From NCBI GenBank assembly GCA_021234155.1, contig JAJEKV010000014.1, positions 2,587,957 through 2,651,956 of the forward strand: a DNA stretch of 64,000 nucleotides. Direction: 5' to 3'. The translations under genes were made by a program, and so were the position numbers. Positions 57,801 through 64,000 of this stretch are shown here, one piece after another (within the stretch, counting starts at the first letter, position 1; the number at the start of each line of letters is the position of its first letter). This DNA comes from Isoetes taiwanensis. Taxonomy: Eukaryota; Streptophyta; Lycopodiopsida; Isoetales; Isoetaceae. Under the pieces are notes generated by a model, which had not been told where the DNA came from, ran no database searches, and saw nothing but the letters and a program-made list of their open reading frames with translations.

Positions 57801-59416
57801 TTATCCGGTGTCATTCTTCAACCCTTTGTTTGGCGTCACGTGTTGTTGTTGCGTAAACTGACCAGGCGACATGGTTGGCTCCGCGACGCACGTAGTATCA
57901 GTGAGCTGAACCGCTAACGATGCTGCGTGGAAGAACTGCGGCGCAGTAATATCTTCATGTGCCGGCGGCCGACTCGCGTGTCACTTTCGACAACAACGAA
58001 AGGTACGCATGCGCCAGCTGCGTGCACGTACGCTGGCATGCACCGTAGCCAAGCTTGCATGGTATGCATGCGCACGGCATACGTGGCTGCTCTGTGAAGC
58101 TGACCCTCAGCTTGGCGCCAAACGTATTGAAAAAGCATATATGACCAGTAGCGCTGCGCTGTTTCGCTTATGCCGCAGCAAACATTACTCGCATTCGATG
58201 ACTGCGTATTATTCAGGTGATGCGTATTATCTTAGGCACGGCTTTGACTTTCGGCTTCAGATCTCACAACAACTTCTTCTTCGATGGTGGTATGGTAAAC
58301 GGCATTGGCCAGATATTAGCATTATGATGTGAGCCAGCAATTCAGCAATAATAGTTTCAATGCGTCCCGACGGCGATATCTTTCATATTCATTAAATGCT
58401 TTGGAACATATCATTCTTGTCATCGAAATATTGTTATTACTAATAGCGGGTGCCTGCAGCGCTTTCTCCATCCAATTGTTAGAGATAACGGTCTTACCCG
58501 GCTATGACAGCGGCTGGCATTTCTTCAGAAGCCGGGGCTGCGTTGACCAGAACTAGCGTAAACCAGACGAGCTGTGGTGGGTCGGGCGGCGGTGCGTCCG
58601 CCGACCGATTAAAGACGGGATATGGCAGAACTACTTATCTGTCGCCAATAGCGAAACAAATATTGTGGCGCTGTGATAGTTACTGATTTCACTGATGTCG
58701 GCCCTAGCATCTAATGTGGCATCTGGCAGCGTGAACACAGGTATCAATTGGCCCATCCTTTCAATAATGAAATGGTCAAATCTACTGCATTTGTCCCTAT
58801 TTGCTCTGACAAACCTTGGCATTATTGGCACAATAAGCACTGCTAAGTTGAACGGCATCATTGATACTTTACTCGTACTCATCGGCTGCGTGTATCGATA
58901 TTGTCTTTTCTCCATAAAAGTCAAAAGACATCAGAACTACTATCGCTGCTGCAAATATTCTTGCATCTTCAGGCTATCATACTCGACCGACCGACTGCAA
59001 CCTGAACAGAGCGAAAGAATGAGAACTAAACCAGCTGGCAAGCTACGTGCATACGAACCGTGCTGACTGGCTTTCTTTTGCACATTCGGTGACCACTCGA
59101 TGTAATCATTAGCGGTGGTCTGCGATTTGTATAAAGATGGTGGCGTCGAAATCTGCGTACAGGCTATGACGTGGGCAATCCCAGAGCTGGCGACTGGCAT
59201 GTACCTGGGCAGGGAATTTCGGTGCAACGAAAACCAATGAGCGGTGTATCTGCTCGCCTCGTTATAGTAACGCCAAAATGCGGCTTGGCGTGCATCCCTT
59301 GTGGCAAAGGCGTAAAGATACCTGTGAATGTATCGGCAACCCGGTAGAAACGCCTCGCTCTTTGAGGTGGTTTTTGCTTGTTGTGGCCAATTGTATATCG
59401 TGAAATCGTTAATTCC

Positions 59417-59452
59417 CTATTCTTCTTCTTCTTCTTCAATATTTCTTCTTGG
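59417..59452. repeat. short (TTC)n tract
   Basis: A short TTC run with one ATA interruption, in an otherwise bacterial-looking stretch. Confidence 0.85.
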
Positions 59453-60394
59453 CTTCGTGCGATATTGTTCGCGACTTTGGCCGGTATCTTGATACGTTGC
59501 CGTACCCGAGCACCGTAATTGTGAACGTCTGACGCACCAATTGCACTTATTCCATCCGACTTAATAAACATTCTTCCACAGTAATATAATAGCTCTAATT
59601 AATTGTGCAAAAACATCCGCTGAAGCTAATTGCTGCTTTAACTACCATCTTGCAATTCGGTATCGCGGGTAAGCGGAAGCGTATTAAATATTCAAAAACA
59701 ACGATACTAAAGTAACGCGGCCGGTGAATATGATGTTCCGGTACGGCCCTGGTGTTTAACATGCGTCACTTTGCCCAGGCTTCCAGCGATTCTGTAACAC
59801 TTTGCCAGGTAGCACGGGTTATCATTTCATTATAGCGCACGGGCTTGTATTCCCGTAATTCAACGTGCGGACATGTACGTATTTTCAATCCGTAAAGTGA
59901 GAATGATTTGAAGCGGTTATCATCAGAAATTTTGGGCTCTACGGCGATGTTTGAACTTCATGGCACCATTTGGTGTCACGGGCGTTCGTCGCGAAAACAC
60001 GGTACGCGATACGCTTCGCGTCAACTTCAGATTATCCCTGGGTGCGTGTCGGCGAATGATAAGTCCCTAATACTGCTAAAGGCGCGCTGGCGGCTGCGAC
60101 ACGTGTTTTATGACGGTTTTGCGGCGAAAACAATTACCTAAAGCGAGCTGGAGATGGTTGTGGTTAACGGGCCCCATTCCACGTCGGAAACGTAAGCGTG
60201 GTAAGATCAGCAAGTTCGGCTGTTTCGGCATGACGTAGACCGACACATTCCGTTCGAAAGGAAGACATGGCGGAAAACGACTTTAACAACCGTTGGCTGA
60301 AACGAACTTACTCAGTATACTACTGGCAAAAATCTTGGTAAACAGAAAAGCGGCGGAAGCGGCGACCTCGCCCTACGGCCATTGCTATTCTATA

Positions 60395-60475
60395 TTGAGG
60401 GAGAAAGGACAAAGGGTCTAATTTCACAGGTCGACGCTTCAGGCTACGCGGGCGGAACGCGGGAATTTGGGCGGG
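60395..60475. repeat. possible decayed copy of the 20,282 inverted-repeat element
   Basis: GAAAGGACAAAGGGTCTAAT with the following TTTC resembles the right arm of the 20,282-20,399 element read inward (GAAAGGACAAGGGTCCTAAT). Weaker GC-rich similarity follows for about 50 bp. The opposite arm is absent. Confidence 0.35.
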
Positions 60476-63400
60476 AAGAGTAACCTCAACGCTATTTTCT
60501 GCGTGCCGGAATCCACCATGAAGAATAGGCCGCCAATGACTGGTTGGTCTTCTGAAAGCTTGCATCACGAAGTTTGTCGGTATTTCTGCGCGGCGTTGCT
60601 TTTTCGGCAAAATGCGCTGTTGACAATCAACCGACGAAGTTGTGGGCAGCAATGAAGTGCGTTCGAGATAAATGAACTCTGCGTAACCATTTAGTGTTGA
60701 TCTTGAGTTTGAATTTGTTATGATAACTTTCGCGGAATCTGACAATACTGGCATTACCCGTACCTCCATCTATGTTTTTGATTTTTGCTCCTTGTCGATA
60801 CGACATCGGCTCTGGTCGTCCCCACCAATGAAGCCAGCGGCCGTTCTGGTCACTACGCTAAACGATCTCCAGGGCCACTTTAGTATTCACTATTCATTTT
60901 GATCTTATACATCCAGTTGAACACAATCACTGTGACGCGGGTCTGAAGTTACTGTAATACTGTCAAAACAGTCATCACCTTTACCCAAATGAACTGCCCA
61001 CCGGGCAACACTGACGTGCTGATATATCTCGATATACTGGTTTTGCTGGCCGACTGGGCGCTGCGAAGGTGGTTGCAACCAGGCTATGTTGGTAATTGCT
61101 TGTCGTATACTGAGCAATGGCGATGCGGTTTTATTGCAATGTTTCCTTTGTTGTCGGAAAAGCAATGTAACCGCTGTGTTCCGTGGTCGCTGCAAATCTG
61201 CTCTGACAGCTTCAATGTTTAACCAGTTTTCATCGTACTGTATCCAAATGTTTTGCCAAATCTTCGCCGTAACGATGCTGTTCCGGCAAATTTTATCTAG
61301 GCATGACCTGTCGGGCGGCTCGAGAATAACCATGAAGCTAAAAACTAGCTCTAAGCGTAAGTGTTGCTGGGGGTGGCTATATCTGTGAACCCGAACTGGT
61401 GACTTCGCGGTACGACTCTTCGAGGGCACCATAAATTACGGGGAGAAAAATATTGAATTTTGGGCGGTCTATAATTTAGACGCTGAAGGCGATTACATTG
61501 TTGAAACGTGAATTGTCGAAGTGAATCACAGGCTCATCCAGTTCCCGTGCCAATGCATTCAATAATTTACTTAATTGTACTTTAGCGTTTTTGATAATGT
61601 GAATAACCTTCAACCAATTTGTGATTTGAACGCGAAACCGAAACGTAGCAAAAATGGCGGGTATTGTCTCTTTATTGATATCACGAGCATGCATCCGGTG
61701 CCTGCCCTCGCGACTCCAGCGAACAATTGGCAACCTTCTTTAATATTGCATGATGGCGAATACTGCAGCGATCGCCACTGAACAGGCAAAATTATGTTAC
61801 GGGGTGGCTTTCGTAAAGAGCATGTTCTCTTGCGGGTGGCCTCGGTCATGCATCTGGCGGCATAAGCCGTATCGAAGCAGACGTCATGTTCGCTTCGCAA
61901 CGAGATTATTAGCCAGAGTTGGCTTGGTGGCAGCAAATATCATTGTGGCGGTGCCATCTGGAAACCACATCGACGATATGAATGCGACGCGTTGACTTTA
62001 ATGCGTGACACCGTTCAATCTACCGTGAAGCGGTCCTCGCGCAACGGAGGGTAAGCAGAACATTGCGCGCTGTGATTCCAGTGGCGTCGTTCCAGTCGAA
62101 ATACCAGCCACTAGGCGCATAACAAACAGGATTTAAACTTACGACCTGGCTCTTCGAACAATTGGCCATTCCAACAGACCAAATGACTACGTCTTGTATA
62201 TAGTGCAGACCTCAACCGGTGGTTTTCTTGTCTCTCGCTTCCACGTTCCGCAGCACGTAAAGCCTTATGCTGCGTAACTTGATAACTTTTGCTGACAGCG
62301 TTATTACGAACAAAGCTCCCAGTTTAGTGTTGTGTCTTATGGCTGTTGATAGCATCATGGCGATAGCCTCTTTATTTGTGCTGGTATATGTTATGTTGGT
62401 TATATAAACAGATGTTGCATTTGAAATCGCCATGTAATATGAAATTGCAGATATGTTATTTCGTCACAAGATCCATAATAGTGGAAAACGAATAAATAGA
62501 TAAGGTAATAAGCCTGGCGGGTAAAGATATTATCATGGCTGATCCAGCGGCTGACGACTGGCCGGAAGTAAAATTGGTGAACGTCTCGGCTTGTCGCGCG
62601 ATATTTCGGCGTGGCGAGCTGGAGGTGACGCGGTGTCTACAAACGCCGCCGTAATGCCGAAAATGATTTATCAACGATCGCGACCAAATGGAAGACGGGC
62701 GTGGGTTTCAGAACTGGCGGAAAAGATGGAAGGTGCGTTAGTATGCGGTGGATGAAATTACCGGCCTGCCGAAATGAGCCAAAGCGAGACCATTTGAGAG
62801 AAGCTGATACCTCGCTTCGCTTTATTTTGGCACAAGCTACATTTTGCCGTAAACGAGTATTGTGTCATTTCTCGATATCGACCTTTCTTATCAATCAAGA
62901 AAAGGCTACCAAACAAGAAGACTCTTGGCTACTGCCAGAAGTGTTTTCATGACGACCTGCTGTATGCCTGTACCTCTATTCAAGTATAGGTGAAATGATG
63001 CTACCCTGGACCCTCGTCGATCCGGTCGCCATCTTCAACTGCTGCCGTATTATTTCTTCTTTGCTGTGGCCGGAACGGCTCGTAAAATGATGAGGCATCA
63101 TGGCGAACCAAAAGCTGTCGCTCTGTCGCGTGAACAATAATCTCAATGAGCGATTTTGCGATCAGCATTATCGACCTTTAAAAGACTAGCAGAGAACCGC
63201 GAACTTTGAAGTCAGGTGCCTTTGGAGAGTCTTCTGCTTTTAAATGAACACAAATTATGTGCTAATTTATTGAAAGAGGGCAGAGATTTGAAACGTAAGT
63301 TGTTAAGTGAAATGCTTGCAGACCAGCTATGTTTCTGCTAGCAGGGATATTACTTGATTTTCATGCTGAACGTAAATCCTCCGCGTTAAGTAATTTTTAA

Positions 63401-64000
63401 TCGATTTGGCTTTCTTTCTTGCTCCAGTACTTCACCCGAAGCGCTATCAATGCATCTGTGAAAATTTAAAAATGAAAGCATATTTAATGGCTTTACCTCA
63501 GATGAAAGACCACCGTTTTTGGTTGTTTAATTTGAGGGGTTATGGCTGCTCTGGCTAGAACGGATACCCACTCAAAGTGCTGGCTCAACGAAATGACAGT
63601 AGGTAAAATATCAGGACATTGCGATAACGTGCGTCATCCTGTCGAATCTACGTACATCGGCACTTGCCTTTATTTGTCAATCATTGCCTTGCTTGATGAC
63701 GCGTAGGCGGGTCGGAGATAAGCCAATGCCATAGATGCTGTTTGTCTGCTCTGTTTATCTCCAGCTGGCTTTCCAGCGGCGCAATCACGGTGAAATTCCA
63801 CTACGAACGCTTGATTTCCATCTCGATACGAACTTTCCGACGGCTTTTGACGTTGTGCCGAACTCGTCACTTGTTCACTAACATTCTTTGGGTTAACCCG
63901 TTTCATGACTATCGCGTTGAGGCATGGCATCCCTTTGAAATGATTGCGATTTGTCTCGTATCGGTCATAACCACTTCTGTTCCATTTTATGGTGGTGGCA

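Larger units (their letters stand above)
47460..64000. other. enterobacteria-like composition without sustained genes
   Basis: Words such as GGCG, CGCTG, GGCAAC, CTGGCG and GATATC become frequent and the AT-rich plant texture is lost. Bacterial DNA of this length should hold about fifteen genes near 300 codons. The longest open frame here is 175 codons (minus, 60,905-61,432), and none of the frames carries a motif I recognise. Short coding-like stretches appear and break off (for example LVYVKLAVNEGHDLFPLAAW near 57,350), and starts with upstream A/G-rich sites occur (ATGGCGGAAAACGAC at 60,266) without a following gene. No rRNA, tRNA, insertion sequence, promoter set or terminator could be supported. 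Either every gene is shredded by indels or the sequence is not of natural origin. Confidence 0.6.

Noticed and set aside
60905-61432. 175-codon minus-strand ORF, the longest in the right part
   Set aside because: Residue order shows no domain or hydrophobic pattern I know. Competing frames of about 100 codons overlap it on the other strand, so it cannot be told from chance.

Overview
The left half of this window (about 1-31,000) reads as nuclear DNA of a land plant. It is AT-rich, gene-poor and full of transposon debris. The recognisable gene pieces are plant-type: the C-terminal end of an F-box/kelch protein of the HAWAIIAN SKIRT kind, a cytochrome b561/DOMON membrane-protein fragment with a GT-AG intron, and a transposon gene of the family annotated as DUF7869. 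All three are broken by stops, frameshifts or insertions. A fern or other large-genome plant is a guess. No intact, recognisable protein-coding gene was found anywhere in the window.

Layout, left half. 440-1266 holds a frameshifted, unrecognised minus-strand gene. 1471-2129 holds thirteen copies of the palindrome GGTATAAATTTATACC, seven of them spaced about 32 bp apart. A short proline-rich ORF follows and ends inside the arm of a MITE (2642-3128); a second, truncated copy of this MITE is at 27,081-27,502. From 5784 to about 12,170 lies a DUF7869-type transposon gene split by a 3.7 kb insertion (6557-10,285). The insertion has matching imperfect inverted ends and carries the F-box gene fragment, so this is one gene-capturing element nested in another. 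12,200-20,280 is mostly featureless apart from hairpins, a tetranucleotide repeat and possible leader exons. Two inverted-repeat elements abut at 20,282-21,352. Members of a repeat family with a conserved head and a (GAA)n tail start at 24,973, 27,532, 42,977 and 46,109, with a tail-only copy at 41,306. The cytochrome b561 pseudogene is at 30,322-30,849.

Layout, right half. 31,790-40,580 is an array of about eleven diverged units that largely alternate between a long form (about 0.97-1.05 kb) and a short form (about 0.55-0.6 kb). A 0.25 kb piece with bacterial or phage coding character interrupts one unit. 40,600-47,000 keeps degraded copies of the GAA-tailed family. From about 47,460 to the end the DNA looks enterobacterial in word use but holds no sustained ORF and no gene I recognise. 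This stretch is neither normal plant nor normal bacterial DNA. Uncorrected reads, a misassembly or an artificial sequence should be ruled out before any biology is read into the right half.

I did not find a convincing new functional system. The best biological leads are the nested gene-capture element, the regularly spaced palindromes, the GAA-tailed repeat family and the alternating array.
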